Assembly (NCBI GenBank): GCA_016712035.1
Contig: JADJRT010000011.1
Location: 15,995 to 79,994 of the forward strand
DNA from: Flammeovirgaceae bacterium
GTDB taxonomy: Bacteria > Bacteroidota > Bacteroidia > Cytophagales > Cyclobacteriaceae
Reading direction: 5' to 3'
DNA length: 64,000 bases
Below the pieces are notes generated by a model. The model was not told the DNA's origin and did not search any database. It saw only the letters and a list, made by a program, of their open reading frames with translations. The position numbers and the translations under genes were made by a program. This document shows, one piece after another, positions 37,327 to 49,200 of the stretch. Positions within the stretch are counted from its first letter, which is position 1, and the number at the start of each line of letters is the position of its first letter.

Positions 37327-38556
37327 TTATTTATTACCTGCTAAAAATTCGATGTAAATGATGCTTTGATTGTAATCATTCAGGGTTTGCAGAAACCCTT
37401 CTTTAATGCTGATACCATTCCGCACACCGATCAGATATTCAGCATAGCCAATCTCTCCGCTGCGAAAAGCTGTTTGTGATTGGCGCAGTATCAGATCGGC
37501 ATTTGGCAAGGCCGATGTGCGATAGTATTCCAGACTACTTTTATTCTTTGCGTATTGTTGCAATGCCTGATCCATCTGTCCATTCAAGGTGACCTGATGA
37601 TACTCATAGTAGCTTTGAGCTGCTTGTTGGTTATATGCTGCCGCCTTAACTCTGCCTTGATGGGGAACAAACCACAACGGAATTGAAACACCCACCTGGA
37701 AGCCCGTGAAGCGGTCGCTGCTGGTAGCAATTGCTCCGTTCTCTGAATTGGCGGCACCAATGAGTGTCTGCGAAAAGAATCCTACTAAAAGATCAGGGCA
37801 AATTTTGCAGACTCTACCTTTTTCTGGCTTTTCGCTACTTCAACTTGCTGCCGCATGAAAGCAAGAGAAGGATTCAATGCAAGGGCTGCGCTGTCGGGTG
37901 ATTCACTTATTTCAATTTCCGAAAACGCATTCTCTGCAATATCAGGCAACACATCGCTGTTCATCAAGGTTTTTAACTGAGTACGCAATACCAAGGCAGT
38001 CGCCTCATTTTGCCGAAGCTGGTTTTTAACTTCATTACTCTGCGTTTCAGCGGTAGTTTTTTCTAGCAGATTTGTTTCTCCGGTTTTGTAGCGCAAAGAG
38101 GCTGCCTTAAAAAAACCTTCGTAAATGCTGTCCTGCTGCAATAGCAGATCGTGGCGCGATTGAGTGAAAGCGAGCTGATAATAAACTTGCTTAACCTGAT
38201 ATACCAATTCATTCTCTGTGGCTGCTTTCTTTAATTCGGCTGAAGCCATAAGCGAACGATTGAGACTTCCTTGACTCCCCAGCGATGCAAAAGGAATAGT
38301 TTGTAAAACAGTTATGTTGTTATCATTTTTTCGCATAACTATTGTACTGTCCTCTCATCAGAGTAATATCAGTCTTTGGTAAGTCGAAGGATGTCTTCTT
38401 TAATTGTTTTTGATATTCCACTTCATAGGAAGCTGCCTGAATGCCTTTATTATTTCTCAGCGCAACTCCTAAAGTCTGATCAAGAGTGAGTTTGTCTGAC
38501 TGCGCAAATACAATAAGGGATGAAAGATTAAATAAAATAATAGCTATTGTTCTCAT
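37327..38556 (-). pseudogene. TolC-family outer-membrane efflux channel, CzcC type (several frame breaks)
   Basis: Three frames: MRTIAIILFNLSSLIVFAQSDKLTLDQTLGVALRNNKGIQAA (signal peptide and first helix), then SLGSQGSLNRSLMASAELKKAATENELVYQVKQVYYQLAF ... KTGETNLLEKTTAET, then VSIPLWFVPHQGRVKAA ... GYAEYLIGVRNGISIKE. Together about 410 aa, normal for the family, so nothing large is missing. Breaks near 38335 and 37740. Overlaps the pump gene end by a few bases. Confidence 0.75.
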
Positions 38557-41500
38557 ATCGAAGAAGCATTTAATCGTTTGGAACCAATTTTTTCAAAGTA
38601 GATATACAGGCAAGGCAGCACAAACAGTGTAAGGAGTGTTGAGCTTAACAAACCACCAATCACAACAGTGGCCAATGGCTTCTGCACCTCTGCACCCGCA
38701 CTGGTTGCCAACGCCATAGGCAGGAAGCCGAGCGAGGCAACGGCTGCGGTCATGAGCACAGGTCGCAATCTTTCCCTCGTTCCTGTGAGAACAATTTGAA
38801 ACAGATCTGTTAACCCGTCTTTCTTCAGTCGGTTGAATTCCGCAACGAGCACTATTCCATTAAGTACGGCTACTCCGAATAATGCAATGAACCCGACACC
38901 AGCGGAAATACTGAATGGCATTCCTCGTAGCAACAAAGCAAACACTCCACCAATGGATGCCATAGGAATAGCCATGAAAATAAGTATAGACTGTTTTATC
39001 GAACTGAAAGTGAAAAACAGAAGCATTAGAATAAGTAAGAGTGCAACTGGAACGGCTATTGACAATCGCGCCTGTGCTTCCTTGAGGTTTTCAAACTGAC
39101 CTCCGTAGGTAGGATAATATCCTGGAGGGAAATCAATTTGTTTTTCAATCTTTCCTTGAAGTTCCTTTACAATGCTGGCAACATCACGACCTCTCACATT
39201 AAAAGCCAACTATGATCCTTCGCTTTGCATCCTCACGTTGAATTTGATTGGGTCCGATTTTGAATTCTACGTCCGCAAGTTGGTTCAAAGGGGAATTTGC
39301 TCTCCTTTGGAGATGAGACAAACAGGTTGCGAACATCTTCTATGTTCTGGCGACTTTGTGAACTGAAGCGAACGGCAAGGTCATATCTCTTTCACCTTCA
39401 AATACAAGTCCTGCTGATTGTCCCGCAAAGGCCGCATTAATCGCCTGGTTTATATCTTCTATGTTCAGTCCATATTTAGCGACTTCATCGCGATTGATAT
39501 TAATTACGATTTGAGGAAGACCCGTAACTTCTTCCACATACAAATCTCGCGCTCCGTCCACTGTACCTACAATTTTTCCCACTTGCTGTGACAAATCGGT
39601 AAGTACAGTCAAATCCTCACCAAAGATTTTAACAGCTACATCCTGTCTAACACCTGTCATCAATTCATTAAAGCGCATTTGAATCGGCTGCTGAAAACCA
39701 AAGGTTACGCCAGGTATTGCTTCCAGGGCTTCACCCATTTTTTCCGCAAGCTCTTCTCGGCTATTAGCTTTCTTCCAATCATCTTTATCTTTCAAGATCA
39801 CCATCAGATCACATGCTTCAATAGGCATCGGGTCTGTGGAATTTCAGATGAACCAATTTTTCCAACCACTTCCTTGACCTCATCCGGGAACTCGCGCAGT
39901 AAAATTTCGGAAGCTTTAGTAGATGCTTCAATAGTATATGACAAACTGCTCCAGTCAGTACTTGTGTTTCAACGGCAAAGTCACCTTCTTCCAATGTTGG
40001 CAAAACTCACCACCCATTCTCAAAAAGAATACAAGACTAATCACGAACAAAACAGCAGAAGATGCCACAACGATAAACTTGTGTTTTAATGCTCCATTAA
40101 TTACTGGTTCTTATATTCGATGGAAGAAATCCATCATCTTGTCAGAGAAGTTGCGCTTATGTTCTGTGTTCTTGCTTAGAAAAAGTGCGGACATCATTGG
40201 TACATACGTAAGGAAAGAAGGAACGCACCCAGAATAGCAAAGCTTACCGTTTGCGCCATTGGCTTCAAACATCTTGCCCTCAATCCCTACCAAAGCGAGT
40301 ATAGGAAGATATACAATGAGAATTATAATTCTGCCCAAATGCTGCGCTATTCATCATCCGTGATGCAGAGTACTGAACTTTCTCATCCATTTGTTGCTGA
40401 TTAAGCTGGGTGCTTTACTCGCACCCAAATAATGCATGGTTGATTCAACAATGATAACTGCGCCATCTATGATCAGCCCAAATCAATCGCGCCCAAACTC
40501 ATGAGATTGCCGGAAACTCCAAAGACACGCATCAATGAAACGGCAAAAAGCATGGAGAGAGGAATTACAGAAGCTACCAGAAAGCCCGCTCTGAAATTGC
40601 CCAGGAACAACACCAAAATAAAAATGACAATTAAAGCACCTTCGATTAAGTTTTTTCAACGGTTCCTACTGCGCGTTCTACCAATGCACTGCGGTCAAGA
40701 AAGGCTTCAATCGTTCACTCCTTCAGGCAGTGTCTTTTTGATTTGCTCCATCTTTCTTTGACCCGATTCACCACAGCACTGGAGTTTTCACCCTTCAGCA
40801 TTAATGTGATTGCTCCTACCACTTCACCTTCGTCATTATAGGTCATCGCTCCATAGCGATTGGCATGTCCTAAGCGTACATCGGCTACGTTGCGAATAAG
40901 AATCGGGATTCCGCCATCTGTATTATAAATTACGATCTTCCCAATGTCATCAATAGAATTGATCAAGCCCTCACTCCGGATAAACCATGCATTTGGTTTT
41001 TTATCAATGTACGCTCCGCCTGTATTCTGATTATTCTTTTCAAGTGCCTTGAATACATCAGCAATACCAATATTGTAACTCCGAAGCTTATCCGGATCAA
41101 GGGCTATTTCATATTGCTTTAAAAATCCTCCAAAGCTTGCAACATCAGCCACGCCCTTAGTACCCAGCAATTGTCTTCGAACAATCCAATCCTGGATACT
41201 ACGCAATTCCATTGCATCGAATTTGGCTTCATAGCCTTTCTCGGACGAACAATATATTGATAAATTTCACCGAGACCTGTTGTTACAGGTGCCATCTCAG
41301 GAGTTCCTACTCTGGCGGGATTTGATTGGCCGCTACCGTTAGCCGCTCGTTCACCTGCTGTCGTGCCCAGTAAACATCTACATTGTCTTGGAAACAATCG
41401 TAACAACGGAAAGACCGAAACGTGAAAACTTCTGATCTCTCCTCGGTGTCGGGAATCGTAGCCATAGTTTGTTCGATCGGAAACGTAACAAGTCGTTCAA

Positions 41501-41681
41501 TGTCGAGTGCAGATTGTGAAGGGGCGGCTGTAATTATTTGTACCTGATTGTTGGTGATGTCAGGTACTGCTGTAGTATGATATGCTGGATTAAAACCAAT
41601 TAATCCAAGCCCTATAGGGGCCGTGACATATCGAAAATGTCTATTGTCGTTCGGAATGATGAACGATATTTTTTTGCGCAT
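38553..41681 (-). pseudogene. RND heavy-metal pump, CzcA/CusA type (about eight frame breaks)
   Basis: The span of 3129 bp equals a full 1043-aa pump with no large deletion, but the reading frame changes repeatedly (near 39840-39990, 40030-40110, 40240-40480, 40700, 41130-41240, 41390-41400, 39230-39330). Recognisable pieces in order: SQSALDIERLVTFPIEQTMA, RSIQDWIVRRQLLGTKGVADVASFGG, MRFNELMTGVRQDVAVKIFGEDL, YGGQFENLKEAQARL, GMPFSISAGVGFIALFGVAVLNG. This is TIGR00914-type metal RND. Either it is inactive or the consensus is poor here. Confidence 0.82.
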
Positions 41682-41730
41682 AGCGCGAACTTTAAAATGT
41701 AAAAGTCAGAATATCAGAACGACAGGAATG

Positions 41731-42075
41731 TCATTCCATTAAAGAAGTACTAGGCAAGTTTAGAGGTTTGCCAGATGGACTTTGCATTGTCGAGCAAAGG
41801 CTTTTCGAAGTAAAAGGTTGCTTACCGCAAGTATTGTGAATCAGGTTTGAAAATGCAATAGACGATAGACGATTAAGTTGAATGTGAGCAGCACAGCATG
41901 CGCAAATGCAAAAAGGTGTGCATTGATCAACTTCACTACTGGTATGATCATGATCAGTAACACTAACAAATGCTACACCCGTCTTACGCTCATCCGCACA
42001 CGTTTCCTTATCGCTGCACGGATAAACCGACAGCGCAATAAGGTACATGGCGAAAAGAAAACGCGTTACTCTCAT
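41731..42075 (-). CDS. DUF6660-like small secreted Cys-rich protein
   Basis: 114 aa from ATG 42075: signal MRVTRFLFAMYLIALSVYPC, then DKETCADE and the Cys-rich HTSSEVDQCTPFCICACC. Such proteins precede metal RND pumps in Bacteroidota. The open frame is joined to the porin upstream only because the porin stop is lost by one extra T (A-run 42131-42136 on the plus strand), so I treat it as its own gene. Periplasmic copper/zinc binding is a guess. Confidence 0.68.
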   Translation of the reverse strand: MRVTRFLFAMYLIALSVYPCSDKETCADERKTGVAFVSVTDHDHTSSEVDQCTPFCICACCAAHIQLNRLSSIAFSNLIHNTCGKQPFTSKSLCSTMQSPSGKPLNLPSTSLME

Positions 42076-42128
42076 GTCACAAAAATAAACAAAAAACCAA
42101 TGGAGGGAGTTACAGGATTCCCATTTCG

Positions 42129-43355
42129 TTAAAAAATAGCTTGAAAATCCAAACTGGAAACCGGCTGTTTTAGAGGCTGGATTACCCAACAGATCGGTTT
42201 GCCAATTATACCTGTAATTTAAACGAATGACAGTCTGTGAATTTGGACGCCAGATAATTCCTGGCACCACCGCAACAATGTATTCGGCAATGTCCTCACA
42301 GGTCTCATCAAATTCACCCAAATTCCAATCGACATATTCTAATCGGCAAACCGCATTTATGACAGATCGGTCAAAGCCAAAGATATTCTGCCGTATAATG
42401 GGTTGAACTATATCAAGAAAACCACCCATCTGTTTATCTCCATATTGCTGTCCATAGGTTGACGGCACATCTACTTTGTTGACTACCCACTCTGTATTAA
42501 AGTAAGTCTTTGTCGCTGATACAACCGTGTTGAAATCAATCGCCCACGAATGATGTCTCCGCTTTTCATCCAGTACCAAGCCGTCTTCCTGAAACTTGTT
42601 ATAGACACCACCCATGTATGACAAGCCTAGTTCACCGATTTTTTTATTTCGTATGGCAACTTTAGCCGTTAATAATGGCACACCATTAAAGCTCTCTTCA
42701 AACCGATCCTTATTTAGTTTCGATGCCGGAAGAAATGTTTTGTTCTCGCTGTTACTGATGATCTGATCATCGAACCCATTGGTAAGATAGGTCTCATATG
42801 CATACACCCAATTGTCTTTATATAGTTTGCCATACAAACCAAAGCCTACATTACTCCACGTAGCTGGTAGTAGTTGAGTGGCGGAAATCGGGCGATCAAT
42901 AAATTCCCATTTAGGCCCATCGTGGTTTTGATTGAACGCACCAATAGGGTTCATCACAATTCCTCCTCGGAAATTCAGTAGCGGATGAAATTCAAAATCA
43001 ACAGAGGCAAATTCAATATTGATTTCCTTTGTACCGTCTTCAAACTCTATTTCCGAAAGGAATTTTATTCGCCTGGAAATGCTTGACGCGATAAATAACG
43101 TGAGGCGTCTCATTTGAAATTGATGCCCTTCACTTACCCCATCGGTGCCCAGGTGTTGCCAGTTAGCTTCTACATAGCCACCAACGGCAACAGGTAGTTT
43201 ACTAACCGACAGAAAGGGTCGGTTATAACCCGCATCCATATTGAGAAGTAGTTTGGAAGTGTCCTGCTGAGTTCTTTTAAACAACGTAGAATCTACTTGT
43301 GCAGTCAAGGTTAAGCACATCACTAAAGCAACTACTATTAGTAAACTTTTTTCAT
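42129..43355 (-). CDS. Phosphate-selective-porin (OprO/P)-like outer-membrane protein
   Basis: Signal KSLLIVVALVMMCLTLTAQ begins at ATG 43355, but the frame needs one more A in the A-run after the ATG; the visible frame only opens at an internal start. Barrel: NMDAGYNRPFLSVSKLPVAVGGYVEANWQHLG ... RGGIVMNPIGAFNQNHDGPKWEF ... VIRLNYRYNWQTD ... AGFQFGFSSYF, ending in the aromatic residue typical of barrels. One extra T in the last codons fuses it to the next gene. About 405 aa. Located in the RND operon, so probably used for metal or anion passage. Confidence 0.8.
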
Positions 43356-43798
43356 GATTGTCGCAAGTCTATCGTGATGGTCTCGGTTTGTACGATGATG
43401 GAAAAGGAACGCAGATTTTTTTCCGCTGGTCCGTTACTTACTGCACCTTTATTGGTGAATTCACTTCCATGACTTGGGCAATGGAGCGCGTCACCCGCTG
43501 CTTGTAGCTCTGCGCCCTGGTGAGTACATTTCATCCATAGAGCACTATATTCAGTATCAGAAAATCGGTACACGTAAATTGGAAATTCCAATTTGTCGTT
43601 TTGAATGATGATGTACTGACGGGTAAGAGTCTGTTCTTTCTTCAGGTATGTGAATTCCGACTTCGGTACGATGATGCCTGTTGCATCCATTACACCGCTT
43701 ACATAATGTGTTGCCTGGCAACTGGTGGTTAGAAACGGAATCAATCCGCCACTTACGCAAGTGATACAAGTTTGCTTGATAAAGGTACGTCTGTTCAT
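43352..43798 (-). CDS. Rieske [2Fe-2S] protein
   Basis: 148 aa with a twin-arginine-like start (MNRRTFIKQTCITCVSGG) and a lipobox-like LTTSC. Rieske cluster ligands CTHQG and CPSHGSEF (Cys-x-His and Cys-x2-His) spaced 18 residues apart. Exported electron carrier. Overlaps the porin start and directly follows the di-haem oxidoreductase gene, so the two redox proteins form one unit. Confidence 0.88.
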   Translation of the reverse strand: MNRRTFIKQTCITCVSGGLIPFLTTSCQATHYVSGVMDATGIIVPKSEFTYLKKEQTLTRQYIIIQNDKLEFPIYVYRFSDTEYSALWMKCTHQGAELQAAGDALHCPSHGSEFTNKGAVSNGPAEKNLRSFSIIVQTETITIDLRQS

Positions 43799-43800
43799 GG

Positions 43801-44982
43801 CTATAAACTTTCAAGAAATTGAATGAGTTTTGTTTTTTCGTCAGCGGTTAGCGACTGATAATTATTTCTTATTTGATTAGCCTCTCCGCCATGAAGCAAA
43901 ATAGCTTCGTCAATACTTTTGGCTCTTCCATCGTGCATCAAAAAATACTGGCCTCCTTGTGAATTCTTTGAAAGCCCCAATCCCCATAGTGGCGGTGTTC
44001 GCCATTCATACGTTTTAGCAGAGCCTTCGGTATATCCATCATCAAGCGTTGTTCCCATATCGTGTAACAATAAGTCACTGTATGGATAAAAAGCTTTATT
44101 GGCGATGGCGGCAATAGGTGAATTCCCCGTTTTCATTTCAGGGCGATGACATTTTGAGCAACCAATGGTGGTAAACAATTGCTTTCCATCCAGAATGGAA
44201 TTGCTTTCAGGTCGCGGTGCCGGTGCCTTAAGTGTTTTTAAATAGAAGACCACATCGTTAATGGTTTGATTGGAAATTTCCGGATCAAACACCAATCCCG
44301 AATGCGTGTCTATGGGTTCAAAGCTGGAGGTTATTCCTATATCTTGATTGTATGCAGAAGCTGTTTGTTGCAGTAAATTGTATGTGGCTCCCTTCTTCCC
44401 GAATCTGCCTAAATACTTACTGTTTTGGGTCACACTGTTCGGTCGTTCGGTTACATACTCTTTGAGGTTGATCCAGTTGGGCATCCCGCTAATGCCGTCT
44501 CCGTCTACATCATCCGGGTCAGCCCAGGCTAAAATATCAGCATCGCTCACTGCATCAATAAAACCAAGACCGGTATTGGCTGGAGGCGTAAAACGGGAGA
44601 ACGTTGCATTTTGGGGAATTGCTTCCGGTGTAAAACCAGGAACTGCCTGATGTTGAAGTTGTGGGCCACCGACATTTAAATACTGATTACCATTTTCATC
44701 GGTTTGCCCGAATCGCGTAAGGGTAGTAAAAGGATGACCTTTTCCATCTCCAGGATGACAACTACCGCAGGAAGTGGCAACAAACAAAGGCCCAAGGCCA
44801 TTTTGCAAGGTGAATATTTCTGTATTAAAGGCGACATCGCCTTTCAGGAACTGAAGATTTTCAGCTTCATTAAGCCCTGCCACAGGACCATCTAAAATGT
44901 CAAAATCGGCAGGGGCTTCGGGTTCAAATGCCTCGCAAGCGCTTAATATCAGCAAGCTAAATAGTAAAGTTTTATAGTTCAT
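43801..44982 (-). CDS. Di-haem c-type oxidoreductase (DHOR / DUF1111-like)
   Basis: 393 aa lipoprotein (SLLILSACEAFEPEAPADFD). Two CxxCH haem sites: ATSCGSCHPGDGKGHPF (about residue 73) and TIGCSKCHRPEM (about residue 275), plus the family patterns LGRFGKKGATYNLLQQTASAYNQDIGITS and LLLHDMGTTLDDG. Peroxidase-like family, often near metal or iron uptake genes in Bacteroidota. It starts next to a divergent DtxR-type operator, suggesting metal control. Confidence 0.88.
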   Translation of the reverse strand: MNYKTLLFSLLILSACEAFEPEAPADFDILDGPVAGLNEAENLQFLKGDVAFNTEIFTLQNGLGPLFVATSCGSCHPGDGKGHPFTTLTRFGQTDENGNQYLNVGGPQLQHQAVPGFTPEAIPQNATFSRFTPPANTGLGFIDAVSDADILAWADPDDVDGDGISGMPNWINLKEYVTERPNSVTQNSKYLGRFGKKGATYNLLQQTASAYNQDIGITSSFEPIDTHSGLVFDPEISNQTINDVVFYLKTLKAPAPRPESNSILDGKQLFTTIGCSKCHRPEMKTGNSPIAAIANKAFYPYSDLLLHDMGTTLDDGYTEGSAKTYEWRTPPLWGLGLSKNSQGGQYFLMHDGRAKSIDEAILLHGGEANQIRNNYQSLTADEKTKLIQFLESL

Positions 44983-45014
44983 ATCTCAAAAATACGACTA
45001 GTATAAATATAATG

Positions 45015-45028
45015 TTAGACTAATCTAA
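45015..45028. promoter_or_regulatory. DtxR/MntR-like operator
   Basis: TTAGACTAATCTAA, an inverted repeat TTAGA-CTAA-TCTAA, lies in the intergenic region between the divergent di-haem gene and the DtxR-family regulator. It resembles the DtxR consensus TTAGGTTAGCCTAACCTAA in its arms. Autoregulation and control of the redox operon by metal are inferred. Confidence 0.55.
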
Positions 45029-45081
45029 TAAATTAATTTTACAGTATTAACAAAAGCTTTAATTTTCAATAAAATGATGAA

Positions 45082-45747
45082 ATGGGTTCGCTAACCGAAG
45101 AAAATTATATCAAGTCGATTTACGCCCTTTCGCAGGCTACGGGCGAGGTGTTTGTATCCGAACTGGCCAGAAAGCTTGAAGTGAAGTTACCCACCGTAAA
45201 CAGCATGATAAAAAAATTGGCGAGCAAGAAGATAGTGGCCTATGCCCCCTATCAGGGTATAAAACTGACAGAAAAAGGAAAGAGGGAGGCCTTGGGTATT
45301 ATCCGTAAACACAGGCTGGCTGAATTATTTCTGGTAAAAGTGATGGGCCTGGGATGGGAAGAGGTGCATGATATAGCCGAGCAATTGGAACACGTAAACT
45401 CAACTCGCTTTTACGCACGCATTGATGAGTTATTGAACTATCCAGGATTCGATCCACACGGGGAACCAATCCCCGACAGCAACGGAAAAATGCAATTGCA
45501 GAAGCGAACTTCACTCAGTGATCTTGATGAAGGAGAAGCCGCTACTATCACCGCAGTAGCCAATGACGAAAAGACATTCCTCGACCACCTGAACGCTAAG
45601 AGCTTGCAGATTGGCGATCGCATTTCCATTCTGAAAAAAGAGTTGTTTGATGGCTCGATAACCCTGCAACTAAAATCAAAAAAAGAAGTGATGTTGACCC
45701 ATCAGGTGGCAGAGCGGATTTTGGTAGATACATTGAATAGCAAGTAG
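45082..45747 (+). CDS. DtxR/MntR-family metal-dependent regulator
   Basis: 221 aa. Winged helix: SLTEENYIKSIYALSQATGEVFVSELARKLEVKLPTVNSMIKKL. Dimerisation/metal domain: RKHRLAELFLVKVMGLGWEEVHDIAEQLEHV with Glu/His metal ligands. C-terminal FeoA/SH3-like domain (LSDLDEGEAATITAV ... LQIGDRISILKKELFDGS). Represses iron or manganese uptake when loaded. Divergent operator next to its start. Confidence 0.92.
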   Translation: MGSLTEENYIKSIYALSQATGEVFVSELARKLEVKLPTVNSMIKKLASKKIVAYAPYQGIKLTEKGKREALGIIRKHRLAELFLVKVMGLGWEEVHDIAEQLEHVNSTRFYARIDELLNYPGFDPHGEPIPDSNGKMQLQKRTSLSDLDEGEAATITAVANDEKTFLDHLNAKSLQIGDRISILKKELFDGSITLQLKSKKEVMLTHQVAERILVDTLNSK

Positions 45748-45756
45748 ACGAGATTA

Positions 45757-46102
45757 CCAACTACAATTCCGACACTGTTCTTATCAATCAGTACAACCGG
45801 ACAGTTTCCGAAAATTTTAAAATCAAACTGAAACGAGTACTCAAAAAGAACGCCTACATGCTATCGAAATTCCATACCCATCTGCTCATTCGAATAGCCA
45901 ATCCGCAGATGGTCTTTATATCAATTTTCTCCAATTGAAAGATTTTATTCTTTTACCAATATTTGAATTTGCTGAAGATGAAAAGGCTATCAGGCTATTC
46001 GAACAACTATATCCTAACAATAAGATTAAAACGATTGATTCGCGAGAAATTTCCAAAGACGGTGGGGTCTTGAATTGTATTACATGGAATATTATGAAGT
46101 AA
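45757..46102 (+). pseudogene. 3' stump of an agmatine deiminase / PAD-like gene
   Basis: The frame reads NYNSDTVLINQYNRTVSENFKIKLKRVLKKNAYM, then in another frame IEIPYPSAHSNSQSADGLYINFLQLKDFILLP ... IDSREISKDGGVLNCITWNIMK and stops at 46100-46102. These are the conserved C-terminal blocks (GLYINFLQ, EISKDGGVLNCITW with the catalytic Cys region) of the porphyromonas-type PAD/agmatine deiminase family. The N-terminal two thirds are absent; upstream is the intact DtxR gene. So this is a truncated leftover at a junction. Confidence 0.7.
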
Positions 46103-46268
46103 TTACCTTTTGAAGACTTGATTTAACCTAAGTTACTGTATATCAGATATATTTTACCAGGCCAAAATCAGGTTAAAGCTCATTTTTTTTGTAGATTTTA
46201 GCTCTTTTTGGGATAATCTCATTGTAGGGCTTATTCAGATAATTGTAGCTTTAGTTTAATCCTTTTTG
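46103..46268. other. Gene-free stretch upstream of the defence island
   Basis: 166 bp, AT-rich, no coding potential. Contains T-runs (46186-46193, 46213-46217) but no clear hairpin. It holds the promoter of the helicase gene by position; I do not see a clear -7/-33 pair. Confidence 0.4.
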
Positions 46269-49200
46269 ATGTCTACCAAATTCTTCACCAACTCCAACGA
46301 GAACACACTTCTCGAAAAATTCAAGGTGTATTCACCTACTCTAAGGTTGCCGCGTTTGATGCGCTCGTTGGCTATTTTAGGTCATCAGGTTATTTCTTGA
46401 TTCGCGATTATCTCAAAATGTTGAGCAGATCAGAATATTGGTTGGAATCAATGTTGACAACTTGATTAGCGAAGCGGCCAGAAAAGGATTGGAGTTCAAA
46501 TTCAATGCGAATGAAACTCGAGAAGAATTCCTTTACCGATTGAAAGAAGATATTCAAAATGCGGAGTATAGTAAAGAAGTGGAAGAAGGTATTTTAGAAT
46601 TTATTCATGACGTAAGCTCAGGAAAAATACAGATCAAAGCTCACCCAGATAAAAATATTCACGCTAAGATTTACATTTTAGGCCTGAGCCTTTTAACGTT
46701 CACAATAGTGGTTCAGTAATCACTGGGTCAAGTAACCTAACTATTCCCGGCTTAGAAACAAATTTCGAGTTTAACGTTGAGTTGAGAGATTATGATGATG
46801 TAGCATATGCAACAAAGACTTTCAATGAACTATGGGAAGAAGCTGTTGATGTTAAACCTGAAGAAGTTGAAGTAACAAAGATGCCACTTACCTAAACGAA
46901 GGCTTCACTCCCTTTGAAGTTTATATAAAATTCCTAATTGAATATTTCGGGAAAAGTATTGCGTATGATCCTGAATCGATTGAAGACTTGCCTAAGGGTT
47001 ATACCAAACTTCGCTACCAGGTTGATGCTGTAAATGAAGGCTATCAGAAATTGATGAAGCACAACGGATTCTTTCTTTCCGATGTGGTAGGTCTTGGTAA
47101 AACCATTGTGGCTGCCATTATAGCGAAGAAATTTTATTGGAGAACAGGCCCAAGAACGAAAACCCTGGTAGTACATACACCACCCATGGAAGCGAGTTGG
47201 CGTAAGGTAATATATGATTTTGATGTTCCGGGAGTTGATTTTATTACCAATGGAAGTATTCATAAGGTAAAGCACCCAGATGACTATGATTTAATTATTG
47301 TAGACGAGGCTCATAAATTCAGAAGTGATGAGTCCGACATGTTCGATCTTCTACAAAAGCTTTGTAAGACTGCGCGTAGAAGACCTGCCTTAGATGGCTC
47401 AACGGATAAGAAAGTCGTACTCATTACAGCAACTCCTTTAAACAACAGACCAGAAGATATCCGAAATCAAATTTATCTTTTTCAAGACTCCAAACAATCA
47501 TCATTGGAGATAGGTAATCTTCAGCATTTCTTTCGCCCATTAATTGAAGACTATAAGAAAATCAAGAAGGAAACAGACAAGAAGAAGATTGCATTGGAGG
47601 TAAAACGCATTTACTCAGAAATCAGAACTAAAGTTCTTCAGCCCCTAATTGTTCGCAGAACAAGAACTGATTTGCGCGAAACCGAAGAGTATAAATTAGA
47701 CCTAAAGCAGCAAGGTGTAGTTTTTCCTGATATTAAGCCTCCGCGCCAAGTGCTTTATAAGTTGGACGCTGAACTCGAACAGCTCTACGAAACCTCCTTC
47801 TCTTTAATTAGAGATACCCTGGAGGAATAAAATATTTTCGATATCAGGCAATTAAGTATTTGAAGCCTGAAGTAAAAGCGAATTACAAGCAAGCCGATAT
47901 GATTTCCGAGCAGCTTGCCATGATTATGAAAACGCTTTTGGTTAAACGGATCGATAGTAGCTTCCATGCTTTTAAAATGAGTTTGCGCAGATACCATGAT
48001 GCCAATAAAGCTATGGTGAAGATGTTTGAGAACGATAGAATCTACATCGCTCCCAAAATTGGTGTCAATGAATTTATTAACAGTGACAATGAAGCTGAGT
48101 TAATTAAAATTTTGGAGGAAAGTATTGATCCGAATCACATTCGTCAATTAACAAAAGACGATTTCAGACCAGGATTTTATGAAGGCCTCCTGCATGACCA
48201 AAAAATATTAGATGAGCTTGTTGCCAAATGGGAAAATGTAACACAAGACCCCAAGCTGGATGAATTGGTGAGGAGACTAAAGAGTGAATTTTACTCAAAG
48301 GAGATCAACAATCAAAGCAAGCTTGTACTTTTCTCAGAATCGAAAGAAACCACGCTATACTTGTATGATGAATTAAAGAAAAGAGGATTCACCAAACTAC
48401 TGGCAGTGGATAGTGAAAATGTAAGAGATCTTGTATCAGTCATTGCAGAAAACTTTGACGCCAACCACAACGCCATGCTTCAAAAAGATGATTACAGTAT
48501 GATCATCACAACAGAGGTATTAGCAGAGGGTGTCAATTTACATCGATCAAATATTATTATCAATTACGATATCCCGTGGAATGCAACCAGGCTCATGCAA
48601 CGCATTGGGCGCGTAAATAGAGTAGGCACAAAGTCTCCTAGTATTTTTATCTACAATTTCTTTCCAACCGCACAGGCTGACAATGATATTGCGCTAAATA
48701 AAAAAGCCTACGTTAAACTGCAAGCTTTTCACTCCGCACTTGGAGAAGATAGTCAGATTTACACCGAAGATGAGGAGTACAGTTCCTTTGGTTTGTTTGA
48801 TAGAATTCCAGAGGAAGAGCGCGATGAACGCCTTGTCTTCTTGAGCGAGCTGCGAAAGTTCAGAGATCAAAATCCCGAACAGTTCAGGAAAATACAAAAC
48901 ATGCCTCAGCGGGCACGCGTGGGGAGGAAGGAGAAAACACGCGATCAATCTACGCTGTGCTATCTTAAAAATAACAGACGCGATAGTTTTTACTTCTGCA
49001 ATGCAGATGATTCGTTCAATGAGCTAACATTTGTAGAGGCCGCTAGAATCTTTGAAGCAAAAGTGACCGAAAAGGGTCTTCCTATTCATGCGAAACATTA
49101 TGATCACATTAATCTGGCGTTAGAGGTTTTTAAAACCGAAATGTTCATTAAGTCGCTTGGAGATCGTGCATCGGTTAAGCTTGGACCGAATGAAAAAAAC

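Noticed and set aside
41731..43323. A single 530-aa porin with a Cys-rich C-terminal domain
   Set aside because: The C-terminal part starts with its own signal peptide and matches a known separate small family; one extra T in a T-run removes the porin stop.
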